A DNA stretch of 64,000 bases. It comes from Fontibacillus panacisegetis. GTDB lineage: Bacteria; Bacillota; Bacilli; Paenibacillales; Paenibacillaceae. Shown here piece by piece: positions 43,905-53,563 of this stretch. Where the stretch lies: assembly GCF_900102215.1 (NCBI RefSeq), contig NZ_FNBG01000010.1, forward strand, positions 84,789-148,788, written 5' to 3'. The position numbers and the translations under genes are program-made. Below the pieces are notes generated by a model, which was given only the letters and a program-made list of their open reading frames with translations, was not told where the DNA came from and made no database searches. Numbering within the stretch: position 1 is the first letter of the stretch; each line of letters starts with the position of its first letter.

Positions 43905-46763
43905 CTAGGATGGTTCAGTATCCAACCATTCCGAAATTCGAGGAATCATTTGCTCAAGTGGCATATGTTCCATCTTTGGACCTGGCAAAGAGTATAGAAA
44001 ATATTTTCCATAATAGGATTCCAAAATCCTTGTATCATAAACAACCACAATTCCACGATCTTGCGACGAGCGAACCAGACGACCGAATCCTTGTTTGAAA
44101 CGAATGACCGCTTGTGGAACGGACAGCTTCATGAATGGATTCTTCTTTTCTCTCTGAAGACGTTCACTCTTTGCTTCAACCAATGGATGGTTGGGGGGCT
44201 GGAACGGCAAGCGGACAATAGCCAGACTTGTCAGCGCTTCACCAGGAATGTCGACACCTTCCCAGAAGCTGCTTGTACCAAGAAGCACGGAAGCATTCTG
44301 GCCTTGAAAACGGCGAGTTAGCTTACTCCGGCTTCCACTATCCATACCTTGACCGATCACTGTAATGCCTTCAACTAATAATCGCTCTTTCAGCGGATCA
44401 TATACCTGACGCAGCATCCGGTAGGATGTAAACAATACGAGCATACGACCTTTAGTAGCTACCGCAGTGTCAGCCAAAGATTGAACCAGCGTACTGACGA
44501 AATGCTGATCCCCTACACTGCCTTTGACACTTGGAAAATCCCTTGGAATAACCAGCAATGCTTGCTCCCTGTAATTGAAAGGTGATGGAAGCATGGAAGT
44601 CATCAATCTATCCTGGGCCGCTGCTTCCAAAAGACCTAACTGCTCAATCATATATTGAAATGACTTATCAACAGATAACGTTGCAGAGGTCATCACTACA
44701 CTTTTCTTCTTATCAAAGAAATAATCCTTTAATTGTGCACTAACATCAATCGGCACTGCAAAAATTTGTAAAGATTTACTGCGATAATTACCATTTCCTT
44801 CGAGCCAATATACATTATCCTCACTTTCAAGCTTCATGAAAAATCTGAGCGAATCACGCTCATTTCCTAAATCTTTGAATAGCCCGCTAATATCCGTAAG
44901 CAAACTTTCCGCGCCGAAATCATTTTCTTCCTCTCTAATCTCATTGATCATGCGCTCACCCTTGCGCAGAACATCACCAAGAGAAATATGAATTCCGTTC
45001 TCGAGAGCAGTGAGCTCATCCCAATTTTTCGGTTTTTTCTGAGGCAAGAGCCTATATACAAATTGTCCGGGATCTCCAGGTGCTGCATCGCTTCGTTCCG
45101 GCATAAGTGTGAACAATAATTCACTAAGCTTATCCCAGCTTTCCTTAGTATCTAACAGCGAAGAATAGATGTCATCAATTATTCTAATCCATTCTCCGGC
45201 CTTTTTATGAAGTGAATGCTGAAGCATCGCTCTTAAACTCGGAAGCTGTCCGTTTTTACTATCCTTGAACAAGCGAGTTAATGTATGGACTACCGTAAAA
45301 TATTTCATATGAAGACCTAAATGCTTACCCGCAACATCTTCCAAATGATGCGCTTCATCAATTACAAGACGATCATAAGCCGGTAAAAGCTGATGTCCTG
45401 CCTGAATGTCTGTAAACAGCTTGGAGTGATTCGTGATTACAACATCGGCAACTCCAGCTTCATGCTTGGCTTTATGATAGAAGCATTTACGAAACCACGG
45501 GCAGTTTCTACCAAGACAGGAGTCGGATTCACTTGCTACCGTCTCCCAGAAATCACCGCCACGGTTGCCCATATTCAGTTCCTCATCATCGCCAGTCTCA
45601 GTCTGGGCCAACCAGACGATCATTTGAGCGGCCGTCATCACCTCATCTTTAGGTGTTGTGAAGTCTCTTCTGTTTATTTTATGTTCAAATTTGCGTAAAC
45701 ACAAATAGTGCTGTCTTCCTTTGAAAATCGCTGCGCGAAACGGAAATGGAACCACTTCAGTAAGCATTGGAATATCCCGCTCTCTAAGCTGTTCCTGAAG
45801 ATTTATCGTATGGGTACTAACCATCACCTTCTCTTCCTGCTTAACACTGTGATAAATAGCAGGTAGAAGATAACCCAGCGATTTCCCTGTACCTGTCCCC
45901 GCTTCAATCAGGAGATGCTTATCCTCTTCAAAAGCACGAGTAACTTCGCCGAGCATGATTTTCTGAGCCTCGCGTTCTTCATACTCCGGCAATTTCTCCT
46001 TAAGCCTTTCCTTCACCTGCTCCATAAACTGCTCAAAAGAAATGTCCTTAAGGGGATTCTCAAGCATATGCTCGCGTGCCGGGGTAATATCCATCCAATC
46101 ATCCACTTGCAGAGCAAATTGCCGATAATACGTAAACCCTTCTTGACTCTGTTGAGATTCCCGTTCTCTTTCATGTAATACTGCATCAAAAAACCAGCCA
46201 AGATCGCTATCTTCTCCTGCAAATAAATCGCTTAATCTCTGCAGGGCCAGAAGCGGTAAGCTATCTATCTCCTCCAGACATTTCAGGAAAATGAGAGCTG
46301 TCGCCAATGCGTCACTGTCCGCTTGATGAGGACGATCATGCTGTACATTGAATTCATTAGCAACAAGACCGAGCTGGTAAGTCGTCAATGAAGGAAACAA
46401 TATTTTCAGGAAATCCATCGTATCTAAAATACGCCCTGTGAAGGGCAGATATCCCGTTTGATCCAGAGCACTCTGTAAAAAATTGAAATCGAAGGCCACA
46501 TTATGTCCTACGAGAACAACATCTTCCAGCAGAGGAACCATCTCCATCATCACTTCGTCAAGCTCCGGTGCATCCTTAACATCATCTTCTGTAATGCCGG
46601 TAAGACCCGTAATGAATGGCGGAATTGGTATTCCAGGCTTCACGAACGAACGATAGACCTGAGAAACCGTTAAATCATGATCTATAATGGCAAGTCCTGC
46701 CTGAATAATTTTATCAGAGGACTGGTTACCCGTGGTTTCGAAATCAAGTACTGCAAATTTCAT
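43905..46763 (-). CDS. dinG: DinG-type ATP-dependent helicase with N-terminal 3'-5' exonuclease domain
   Basis: A 952-residue fusion. An N-terminal DEDDh exonuclease (about 1-170; FAVLDFETTG, GHNVAFDFNFL, HQADSDA) is joined to an XPD/DinG-type superfamily 2 helicase (Walker A EAGTGTGKSLGYL near 300, DEAH box VIDEAHHL, motif VI GFGRLVRSSQD). Four Cys (YLCLRK and SCLGRNCPWFRKC) sit where DinG proteins bind an Fe-S cluster. The start MKFAVLDFETTG with GAAAGGAC is chosen. The frame extends 44 codons further, through the terminator of the preceding gene, which argues against the longer start. Confidence 0.94.
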   Translation of the reverse strand: MKFAVLDFETTGNQSSDKIIQAGLAIIDHDLTVSQVYRSFVKPGIPIPPFITGLTGITEDDVKDAPELDEVMMEMVPLLEDVVLVGHNVAFDFNFLQSALDQTGYLPFTGRILDTMDFLKILFPSLTTYQLGLVANEFNVQHDRPHQADSDALATALIFLKCLEEIDSLPLLALQRLSDLFAGEDSDLGWFFDAVLHERERESQQSQEGFTYYRQFALQVDDWMDITPAREHMLENPLKDISFEQFMEQVKERLKEKLPEYEEREAQKIMLGEVTRAFEEDKHLLIEAGTGTGKSLGYLLPAIYHSVKQEEKVMVSTHTINLQEQLRERDIPMLTEVVPFPFRAAIFKGRQHYLCLRKFEHKINRRDFTTPKDEVMTAAQMIVWLAQTETGDDEELNMGNRGGDFWETVASESDSCLGRNCPWFRKCFYHKAKHEAGVADVVITNHSKLFTDIQAGHQLLPAYDRLVIDEAHHLEDVAGKHLGLHMKYFTVVHTLTRLFKDSKNGQLPSLRAMLQHSLHKKAGEWIRIIDDIYSSLLDTKESWDKLSELLFTLMPERSDAAPGDPGQFVYRLLPQKKPKNWDELTALENGIHISLGDVLRKGERMINEIREEENDFGAESLLTDISGLFKDLGNERDSLRFFMKLESEDNVYWLEGNGNYRSKSLQIFAVPIDVSAQLKDYFFDKKKSVVMTSATLSVDKSFQYMIEQLGLLEAAAQDRLMTSMLPSPFNYREQALLVIPRDFPSVKGSVGDQHFVSTLVQSLADTAVATKGRMLVLFTSYRMLRQVYDPLKERLLVEGITVIGQGMDSGSRSKLTRRFQGQNASVLLGTSSFWEGVDIPGEALTSLAIVRLPFQPPNHPLVEAKSERLQREKKNPFMKLSVPQAVIRFKQGFGRLVRSSQDRGIVVVYDTRILESYYGKYFLYSLPGPKMEHMPLEQMIPRISEWLDTEPS

Positions 46764-46847
46764 TTGTAAAGTCCTTTCGTTCCAGTCTCTTTTACAGCAT
46801 AACAGAAGAAAGCGAATTTGAAAATTATACCCAAAATATGTCTTTAA

Positions 46848-46886
46848 GAAAATAAAGCGATGTACCGCCCAAGAGCGGAACATCGC
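46848..46886 (-). terminator. Intrinsic terminator after the TPR gene
   Basis: On the reverse strand GCGATGTTCCGC pairs with GGCGGTACATCGC and is followed by UUUAUUUUCUU. It separates the panBCD-TPR unit from dinG. Confidence 0.8.
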
Positions 46887-46903
46887 ATCATTCATAAAAT
46901 AAA

Positions 46904-47536
46904 TTATAGCAACGATGTCAGTTCAGTTCCATACTGTAATTTCCCTGAACATTGCATGCATACTTCAAGATTAGCTAATGGTTCGGCCAGTGAAGGATCA
47001 TGGTAATGAGCCAGCTTGAAATATTCCTCCGCCTTGTCGCGTGCTCCACGATTAGCTTCAATACATCCAAGTGCATTGTATACAATCGAGCGCACCCGCT
47101 TGCTCTCAGCTCCCTCAAGTACTGCCCAGAAATGCGTTATTGCATGGGACATTTCCTCCATATGCATATGACACATTCCCAAAAAAGTTCGTACGAGAAC
47201 ACTGTCAGGAAATTGCTCCATTACAACTTTAAACTGGCCTAGTGCTTGCGGGAACATCAGCAGCTTATAATATCCCTGTCCCTTAATAAAAGCCTCGCAT
47301 TGCATTTCAGGCAGCTCCACTGCGCTATTACCGTCCGGCGTGTTCCAATTCTGTCTGATGTAGCCCATTTTCTCCTCAAAGCAGAGCCATTCTTCAATAA
47401 TACCGTCGCTCATTTGCTTCAACATATTCCATTGCTGCACCAGCTTCTTCTTTTGCTCCCCTTCGGCCATTTGATAAAATCTGGCGATCTCATCCAACAT
47501 CTCATTCATTTCGGCAAATATATGGTGAAAAATCAT
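46904..47536 (-). CDS. Tetratricopeptide-repeat protein
   Basis: A 210-residue soluble helical protein. Two or three TPR-like motifs are visible in the C-terminal half (YKLLMFPQALGQFKVVMEQFP, with the typical A-x3-Y and P pattern, and DKAEEYFKLAHYHDPSLAEP). The N-terminal half contains an amphipathic stretch. GGGTGGAG precedes ATG 47536. It lies between panD and dinG; a role in protein-protein contact is all that can be said. Confidence 0.78.
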   Translation of the reverse strand: MIFHHIFAEMNEMLDEIARFYQMAEGEQKKKLVQQWNMLKQMSDGIIEEWLCFEEKMGYIRQNWNTPDGNSAVELPEMQCEAFIKGQGYYKLLMFPQALGQFKVVMEQFPDSVLVRTFLGMCHMHMEEMSHAITHFWAVLEGAESKRVRSIVYNALGCIEANRGARDKAEEYFKLAHYHDPSLAEPLANLEVCMQCSGKLQYGTELTSLL

Positions 47537-47639
47537 TCGCACTCCACCCTTCGAGAGATGAACTTTAGCGCGAGCCTTGAGATCATTTTTTGTTCCTAAG
47601 GCACTTTTCATTCCCGAAGGGATTAATTGCCGAAGCTGC

Positions 47640-48023
47640 TTAGCGAACCGTCGCGTGAAGCTCTTGTGTTGCCTTCTCCATTACACGATTATCCTCATCC
47701 ACAAATACAACGGTTGGTCTATGGCTTCTAAGCTCTTCAGCTGACATAGAGGCATAAGAAATAATGATGACGTTGTCGCCTGGCTGTACCAATCTTGCTG
47801 CCGCACCATTCAGGCAAATGACACCACTGCCGCGCGGCCCGGTAATTACATATGTTTCCAGACGTGCTCCATTGTTGTTGTTTACGATTTGCACTTTCTC
47901 ATTTTCCAGCAGATCTGCTGCTTCCATCAATTCCTCATCGATCGTAATACTTCCTACATAATTCAAATCCGCTTCTGTTACCGTTGCACGATGGATTTTG
48001 GATTTCATCATCGTTCTATACAT
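47640..48023 (-). CDS. panD: Aspartate 1-decarboxylase
   Basis: A 127-residue pyruvoyl enzyme making beta-alanine for pantothenate. The proenzyme self-cleavage site Gly-Ser is seen in [10 protein letters not shown] (Ser near 25, the future pyruvoyl group), and GARLETYVI and [10 protein letters not shown] are conserved. The start [13 protein letters not shown] with AAGGTGAGG gives the family's usual 127 residues. It overlaps panC by 8 bp and is last of panBCD. Confidence 0.97.
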   Translation of the reverse strand: MYRTMMKSKIHRATVTEADLNYVGSITIDEELMEAADLLENEKVQIVNNNNGARLETYVITGPRGSGVICLNGAAARLVQPGDNVIIISYASMSAEELRSHRPTVVFVDEDNRVMEKATQELHATVR

Positions 48024-48921
48024 GAATAGCCTCACCTTTCTTAGTCACAATAATATTGTCGATCAATCGCGTATTCCCAAATTTTACAGCGACGGCAATT
48101 AGAACCTCTTCTTCGGCTTCAGCCAGTACTTGTCCAGGCTCCATTGCCGACAACCCGGGGAACGTTACTATTTCTACATAATCGATGAGTGCTCGAGGTT
48201 CAACCGAAATTGTATGGATGATATCCTCACTCGCTTGACCAACGGTAACAGCTTCTCCCGCTTCAACCTTGGACTGCAGAGTCAAAAGACTTCTGGATAG
48301 CACCAACGCAGCGTTTCGGTCTTCCGGGCTCAAATAGACGTTTCTGGAGCTTAGTGCCAGGCCGTCTTTTTCCCGAACAATAGGGCAAGGTACGATTCGA
48401 ACATCGAAATTCAGATCAGCCACCATCTGTGAAATGACCGCTGCCTGCTGAGCATCCTTTTGTCCAAAATAGGCATTATCCGGTTGTACAATGTGCATCA
48501 GCTTGCTCACGACAGTTGTCACCCCATCAAAGTGACCCGGGCGAGAAGCTCCACACAAACGACTTGTCAATTGCTGTACTAAAACTTTAGTTTTTGTAGG
48601 AACTGGATACATTTCTTCTACACTGGGCAAAAATACAGCATCAGCACCCTCGCGTTCTGCGAGCTGAAGATCATTCTTTTCATCGCGCGGATATTTATCT
48701 AAATCTTCATTTGGTCCAAACTGAATCGGATTAACAAATATACTCAGAACTACCAGATCATTCTCTCCTCTGGCCTTTCTCAGCAGACTCGCATGCCCTT
48801 CATGGAGATAACCCATTGTAGGAACCAAACCGGTTTGAATGAATTTTCCTTGCCGGGCTGAAGCTAGCCGCTCTGATTTCAAATATGTTCTTAGCTCGTT
48901 AATCTCTCTGAACACCTTCAT
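48016..48921 (-). CDS. panC: Pantothenate synthetase
   Basis: A 301-residue ATP-dependent ligase joining pantoate and beta-alanine. The nucleotidyl-transferase signature is seen as [14 protein letters not shown] (near 32), with [26 protein letters not shown] and [11 protein letters not shown] later. Its ATG overlaps the panB stop by 4 bp (ATGA). It is about 15-20 residues longer than the common form because of a C-terminal extension ([10 protein letters not shown]). Confidence 0.97.
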   Translation of the reverse strand: MKVFREINELRTYLKSERLASARQGKFIQTGLVPTMGYLHEGHASLLRKARGENDLVVLSIFVNPIQFGPNEDLDKYPRDEKNDLQLAEREGADAVFLPSVEEMYPVPTKTKVLVQQLTSRLCGASRPGHFDGVTTVVSKLMHIVQPDNAYFGQKDAQQAAVISQMVADLNFDVRIVPCPIVREKDGLALSSRNVYLSPEDRNAALVLSRSLLTLQSKVEAGEAVTVGQASEDIIHTISVEPRALIDYVEIVTFPGLSAMEPGQVLAEAEEEVLIAVAVKFGNTRLIDNIIVTKKGEAIHV

Positions 48922-49787
48922 ACTGGCTGCTCCACCTTTCCTTTGCCATACAAGTTGTCCACTACACCATCTTCAGCGGTAAATACATGCTCAGGTCCGG
49001 GGAATTGACGTTTTTTCACATCAGATACATACTCTGAGATACTGCTGCGAATTTGCGCACCAATATCAGCGTAGGTTTTAACAAAACGCTTGTCACGATA
49101 ATCCGGGGAATACTTAAGCAGGTCGTGAAAAACAATGACTTGACCATCACAATCCCGCCCCGCCCCGATACCGATGGTTGGAATAGACAGCTCAGATGTG
49201 ATAATAGAAGCTACCTGCTCAGTTACAAGCTCCAATACAATCGCGAAAGCACCTGCTTGTTCTAAAGCCTTGGCATCTTCAATAAGTCTCTTAGCATCGA
49301 GTTCATCCTTGCCCTGGACACGGTATCCTCCAATCTGATTTACTGATTGTGGAGTCAGACCAATATGACCAACTACAGGAACACCTGACTGCACGATGGT
49401 CTGAACAGTGGCAGCAATCTCCTTGCCGCCTTCCAGCTTCACAGCATGAGCATGTCCTTCCTGCATGAGTCTGCGAACATTACGCAGCGTTTCATCTATA
49501 CTGCCGTGATAGGTCATAAACGGCAGGTCAGCCACTATAAAAGTAGACTGTGCCCCCCTTGCAACCGCCCGGGTATGATACACGATATCATCAATAGTGA
49601 CCGGAATGGTTGAATCATACCCGAGCACTACGTTGCCTAATGAATCCCCAATCAACAGCATATCCACACCAGCCTCTTCAGCGAGTCTTGCTGAAGGATA
49701 ATCATAGGCTGTCAGCACCGTAAGCGGAATTTTGTCCTTTTTCATCTTTTTCATCTTTACAATGTTTAAGGCTTGTTTGCCCGCCAT
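48918..49787 (-). CDS. panB: 3-methyl-2-oxobutanoate hydroxymethyltransferase
   Basis: A 289-residue enzyme that makes ketopantoate from 2-oxoisovalerate and methylene-tetrahydrofolate. Metal and substrate motifs TAYDYPSARLAEEAGVDM, LIGDSLGNVVLGYDST, VKLEGG and VGHIGLTPQSVNQIGGY are clear. AAAGGAGATGGAG precedes the ATG. First gene of panBCD, it sits behind a leader of about 180 nt containing a terminator-like hairpin. Confidence 0.97.
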   Translation of the reverse strand: MAGKQALNIVKMKKMKKDKIPLTVLTAYDYPSARLAEEAGVDMLLIGDSLGNVVLGYDSTIPVTIDDIVYHTRAVARGAQSTFIVADLPFMTYHGSIDETLRNVRRLMQEGHAHAVKLEGGKEIAATVQTIVQSGVPVVGHIGLTPQSVNQIGGYRVQGKDELDAKRLIEDAKALEQAGAFAIVLELVTEQVASIITSELSIPTIGIGAGRDCDGQVIVFHDLLKYSPDYRDKRFVKTYADIGAQIRSSISEYVSDVKKRQFPGPEHVFTAEDGVVDNLYGKGKVEQPV

Positions 49788-49882
49788 ACTTCTCCATCTC
49801 CTTTGATTTCTTGTGCTGGAGGCTCAAATACCTGATTATGTGCACGACAAAAAAACCTTCTAGTTACACGCATACACGCACT

Positions 49883-49938
49883 AAAAAGGTCCGAAATCCA
49901 AAGAAGAGTCACTTTCTCGTCCCTTCTGTCTCGGTCCT
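49883..49938 (-). promoter_or_regulatory. Terminator-like hairpin in the panBCD leader (candidate attenuator)
   Basis: Part of the 315-bp gap between birA and panB. On the reverse strand AGGACCGAGA pairs with TTTCGGACCT (two mismatches), enclosing a second CTCTTC-type pairing option, and five U residues follow. The hairpin lies about 95 nt before the panB start and downstream of a promoter. It looks like a transcription attenuator; I cannot match it to a named RNA class by eye, though the pan motif is a candidate. Confidence 0.45.
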
Positions 49939-49966
49939 CTTCGGCTCAGAGCAGAATCCAACGTCA

Positions 49967-50005
49967 CCGGTCAATTACTATAACTGACCGGGGGACATCA
50001 CACAA
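49967..50005 (-). promoter_or_regulatory. Candidate panBCD promoter within a CCGGTCA palindrome
   Basis: On the reverse strand TTGTGT (50005-50000) and TATAGT (49982-49977) are 17 bp apart. The -10 sits in the centre of a perfect inverted repeat, CCGGTCA-N11-TGACCGG (49967-49991), that could be a repressor operator. It could instead be a birA terminator stem, but it has no U-tract. Confidence 0.5.
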
Positions 50006-50102
50006 ATAACGCGTATAAATAACATCATCCACATAGAGTGCAGCTCAAAGTATCAGATACCGCCTCATGTGGACAGTATAACAAATTAGATTACATATTT
50101 CA

Positions 50103-51074
50103 TCAATTAAGTTGTACTTCTCCCGAAAAAATCGTGTACATTTCTCCACGATCATCCATTAGAGTCAGTGCACCTGTAGGATCAAGCGCTGTAGCAAGGC
50201 CGCTTTTCTCCCCTTGCGGTGTTCTGACTTTTATTCTTCTCCCAAGCGTGACAGACAATGCCTCCCATAAGTGACCAATCGGTGCAAAGCCTTCCGCCAC
50301 GTACATCTCATAGAGCTGCTCCAATTCATTCATAACTGCGCCAATCAGAACTGCGCGATCAATTTCCAGGCCGCTTTCGATTTTTAGGGATGTAGCGATT
50401 TCCTTAAGCTCATCCGGCACATCGGATTCATCGAGATTAGCATCAATACCGATTCCTACGATACAGTATTTGATAAGCTCGTCCTCTCCGACAGATTCAA
50501 TCAGGATGCCGCATATTTTTCGTCCAGCCACCAGCAGATCATTAGGCCATTTGATGCCCGCTTCAACACCACTCACCTTACGGATCGCGCGGCATACAGC
50601 CACAGCAGTTAGGAGGGTGAGCTGTGGAGCAAATGATAACGGGCAGCTCGGACGAAGCACCATGCTCATCCATACCCCTTTTCTCGCAGGGGAAAACCAC
50701 CGTCGCCCCTGTCTGCCTCTTGCCCCTGTTTGTTCCTCTGCAATGACTAGAGTGCCAGATTGAGCCCCGGATTCTGCCAGCATTCGCGCCTCAACCTGCG
50801 TAGTTTCAGTTGTGTCCAGCAGCTTGATTTCACGACCGAATTTAACAGTAGTAAGTTTCTCCTGGATCTCCGATACTGCCAGCTTGTCCGGAACCCGAAG
50901 CAGCCGATAGCCCTTTCGCGATACCGCCTCAAATTCATAACCATCCTCGCGAAGTTTGTTGATTTGTTTCCATACTGCAGTTCGGCTTATTGACAGACGG
51001 CGGCTTAGCTCTTCGCCAGATAAAAATTCACCAGCATGCCGCTGCAGCAATTCCAATAGTTGATTATGATTCAT
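50103..51074 (-). CDS. birA: Bifunctional biotin ligase / biotin operon repressor
   Basis: A 323-residue protein. An N-terminal winged helix (about 1-60; LSRRLSISRTAVWKQINKL) gives DNA binding; the ligase domain shows the adenylate loop GARGRQGRRWFSP (near 115) and KWPNDLLVAGRKICGIL, and a short SH3-like C-domain follows. It activates biotin and attaches it to carboxylases, and with a DNA-binding domain it can repress biotin genes. Its start overlaps the cca stop by 11 bp, as expected for the Bacillus cca-birA pair. Confidence 0.95.
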   Translation of the reverse strand: MNHNQLLELLQRHAGEFLSGEELSRRLSISRTAVWKQINKLREDGYEFEAVSRKGYRLLRVPDKLAVSEIQEKLTTVKFGREIKLLDTTETTQVEARMLAESGAQSGTLVIAEEQTGARGRQGRRWFSPARKGVWMSMVLRPSCPLSFAPQLTLLTAVAVCRAIRKVSGVEAGIKWPNDLLVAGRKICGILIESVGEDELIKYCIVGIGIDANLDESDVPDELKEIATSLKIESGLEIDRAVLIGAVMNELEQLYEMYVAEGFAPIGHLWEALSVTLGRRIKVRTPQGEKSGLATALDPTGALTLMDDRGEMYTIFSGEVQLN

Positions 51075-52359
51075 TTTGACTATTCACCACAACTTTCGCA
51101 TGATCCAATATGGCTTCTTTTTCGTTTGGCAGATCACCGTATGCTACACACATCAAAAGATTTTTCATTAAATGTCCGAGCCAAGGTCCACCCTTACGTC
51201 CCAAAAATGAGATAACATCTCCACCGCTAGCAGCTAAATCCGAAATGTGATAGAGGATCATATCATGATGCCATTTCCATTCCAAGGGCTGTAACCTAAT
51301 TAACTCTTCTTCGTTCATTAGCGGGTTCAGTACATCCTGACGAATTAACCAGTTGGCAGCTGCAGCTTTTCCATAACGCAACTCCAGAGTGATCCAGCCT
51401 CTACGTAATCCATCTATTTCTTGGGACTGCGATGTAGTTAATACCATTTGTCTCCATGCCTCATCAAAGTGAATAAGGTCGGATGTAGTCTGCATAATAA
51501 CATTAGAGAACGTCCAGTCACGCATCATAGTTAACGTTTCTTCTCCATGCATACCAAGTCCTTGCAGAAGTAAAGACCATCTCAGTTCAGGAGACTCTGA
51601 AGACACTTTCTCCAACCCTAATAAATAAACTTGCTTAATATCTTCTTGATTTGGAATTGGAGCTTTTGCAAAATCCAGCAACCTGCTGCGTCGAAGTATC
51701 TCCAGTCCTCTAAGTGGATGCGGTCCCATAATCATTCGTTCGAGCTCTGCCCTTATTCGTTCCATTGCTATGTACGACAACTTGTCTCTGTCTTTAATAA
51801 GTGCAGACCATAAACTCTTTACAGGTCGAAAAGCGAATACTGAAGCAAAACGCACCGCCCTCATCATTCGAAGTGCATCCTCATCGAAGCGATCCTCTGC
51901 TTTACCGACACAACGGATGATACCATTGGCAATATCCTGATGTCCCCCATAAGGGTCTGTTAGTTCCCCTTTAATATTGCAGGCGATCGCATTCATTGTA
52001 AAATCCCGTCGCTGCAAATCCTGGACAATACCCTCTACGAATTGTACATTCGAAGGACGGCGATGATCCTCATACTCTGATTCTTTGCGAAATGTCGTTA
52101 CTTCATAGCTGTACGTATCCATCAGTACGGTCACCGTTCCATGTTGGAGCCCTGTCGGTACAGTCCGAGGAAATATTGATATTACTTCCTCCGGTTTCGC
52201 TGAAGTCGCAATATCCATATCGTGAACAGGGCGTCCCATCAGCTCATCGCGAACACAACCTCCAACAAAAAAAGCTTGATGTCCGTGCTCCAAAAGAAGA
52301 TGAAGCACTTCTTCCCCCTGACGCTGCATCAGGGGGTTTATCTGTTTCCATAAATTCAT
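51064..52359 (-). CDS. cca: CCA-adding tRNA nucleotidyltransferase
   Basis: A 431-residue class II nucleotidyltransferase that builds the tRNA 3' CCA end. The head domain shows FFVGGCVRDELMGRPVHDMDIAT with the two metal-binding Asp (near 47-49), followed by the neck motif RRDFTMNAIA and RRDxxx-type ERIRAELERM. The start MNLWKQINP with TGGAGG is chosen over a frame opening 12 codons earlier. It belongs to the bshA-cca-birA string conserved in Bacillus. Confidence 0.95.
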   Translation of the reverse strand: MNLWKQINPLMQRQGEEVLHLLLEHGHQAFFVGGCVRDELMGRPVHDMDIATSAKPEEVISIFPRTVPTGLQHGTVTVLMDTYSYEVTTFRKESEYEDHRRPSNVQFVEGIVQDLQRRDFTMNAIACNIKGELTDPYGGHQDIANGIIRCVGKAEDRFDEDALRMMRAVRFASVFAFRPVKSLWSALIKDRDKLSYIAMERIRAELERMIMGPHPLRGLEILRRSRLLDFAKAPIPNQEDIKQVYLLGLEKVSSESPELRWSLLLQGLGMHGEETLTMMRDWTFSNVIMQTTSDLIHFDEAWRQMVLTTSQSQEIDGLRRGWITLELRYGKAAAANWLIRQDVLNPLMNEEELIRLQPLEWKWHHDMILYHISDLAASGGDVISFLGRKGGPWLGHLMKNLLMCVAYGDLPNEKEAILDHAKVVVNSQNES

Positions 52360-52396
52360 ACCTTGCAGCCTCCAGGGGGAATAAAGTGAAATCACA

Positions 52397-53539
52397 CTAT
52401 ACCGTTACTTCTCTATTTAATACCCGGTAGTATATCGATTCGTATTGCGACATAATTCGCTCACTGCTAAAATCGTTTCTTGCTCTGGCTAAACAAGCTT
52501 CTTTCATCACCTTCATGAGCTTCGGATTATTCAGCATCGAAACGCAATAATCCGCCATTTGACGCGTATCTCCAATCGGAGCCAAAAAACCGGTCTCACC
52601 ATGGGATACAAGCTCTGGAATCCCTCCTGCAATCGAGCCTACCGTTGGAATTCCGCAAGCCATGGCTTCCAAGGCTACAAGGCCAAAGCTTTCTTTCTCT
52701 GAAGGAAGCAGAAGAATGTCAGCCATTGAAATAACATGAGCGATATCATCTTGTTTACCAAGAAAATGAACCTTGTCTTCAAGGCCCATCTCTTTGATTT
52801 TCCATTGAATTTTCGGCAGATCAGGACCTTCTCCTACAAATAATAGTCTTGAAGGTATTTTCTCATTCACCTGGCTAAAAATATCTACGACATCTCCAAC
52901 ACGTTTGACCGGTCTAAAGTTAGATATGTGCATCAACACTTTTTCATCAGGCTTGGCGAAGTCCTCTCTACATTTCTGCGCATTACGAGGATAATATATC
53001 CGCTGATCTACAAAATTGTAAGTCAGATCTATATCTCTTGTGATATCCAATACTTCAATTGTCTCCCTCATAAGATCACGGGATACTGAAGTAACCGCAT
53101 CGCTCTCATTGATAGCCAGCCTGATCAAATCTTTAAGCGATTCATCCTGAGCCAGCACCGTGATGTCAGTTCCATGCAATGTCGTTACAACCTTCAGATT
53201 GTCGCCCACCATTTGTTTAGCCAGAAAAGCGCATACAGCATGCGGCACTGCATAATGAACATGAAGTATATCGAGATTTTGCGCCTTGGCTACTTGAGCC
53301 ATTTTGGTCGCTAATGACAAATCATAGGGAGGATAGCGAAATACATAATAATCACTAACCTCGACCTCATGATAAATTATATTTTTATGAAAACTGCCTA
53401 ATCGAAATGGAACACTATGAGAAATGAAGTGAACTTCATGGCCTTTCTCAGCAAGCAGCTTGCCTAGTTCAGTTGCTACTACTCCTGAACCCCCGAGCGA
53501 CGGATAACAAGTAATCCCTATTTTCAAAAACGGTTCCAT
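52397..53539 (-). CDS. bshA: N-acetyl-alpha-D-glucosaminyl L-malate synthase
   Basis: A 380-residue GT4 glycosyltransferase catalysing the first step of bacillithiol synthesis (UDP-GlcNAc plus L-malate). Key stretches are GITCYPSLGGSGVVATELG at the N-terminus, HVHYAVPHAVCAFLAK, HGTDITVL and the donor-site ESFGLVALEAMACG. It lies with bshB1, mgsA and dapB in the order known from Bacillus. RBS is AGGAGG-like (GGAGGCCCCCG). Confidence 0.96.
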   Translation of the reverse strand: MEPFLKIGITCYPSLGGSGVVATELGKLLAEKGHEVHFISHSVPFRLGSFHKNIIYHEVEVSDYYVFRYPPYDLSLATKMAQVAKAQNLDILHVHYAVPHAVCAFLAKQMVGDNLKVVTTLHGTDITVLAQDESLKDLIRLAINESDAVTSVSRDLMRETIEVLDITRDIDLTYNFVDQRIYYPRNAQKCREDFAKPDEKVLMHISNFRPVKRVGDVVDIFSQVNEKIPSRLLFVGEGPDLPKIQWKIKEMGLEDKVHFLGKQDDIAHVISMADILLLPSEKESFGLVALEAMACGIPTVGSIAGGIPELVSHGETGFLAPIGDTRQMADYCVSMLNNPKLMKVMKEACLARARNDFSSERIMSQYESIYYRVLNREVTV

Positions 53540-53563
53540 ATTACGGGGGCCTCCTTTATTGTT

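Noticed and set aside
46764..46895. Upstream extension of DinG
   Set aside because: The extension reads through the terminator of the TPR gene and has no ribosome site, whereas MKFAVLDFETTG is well placed.
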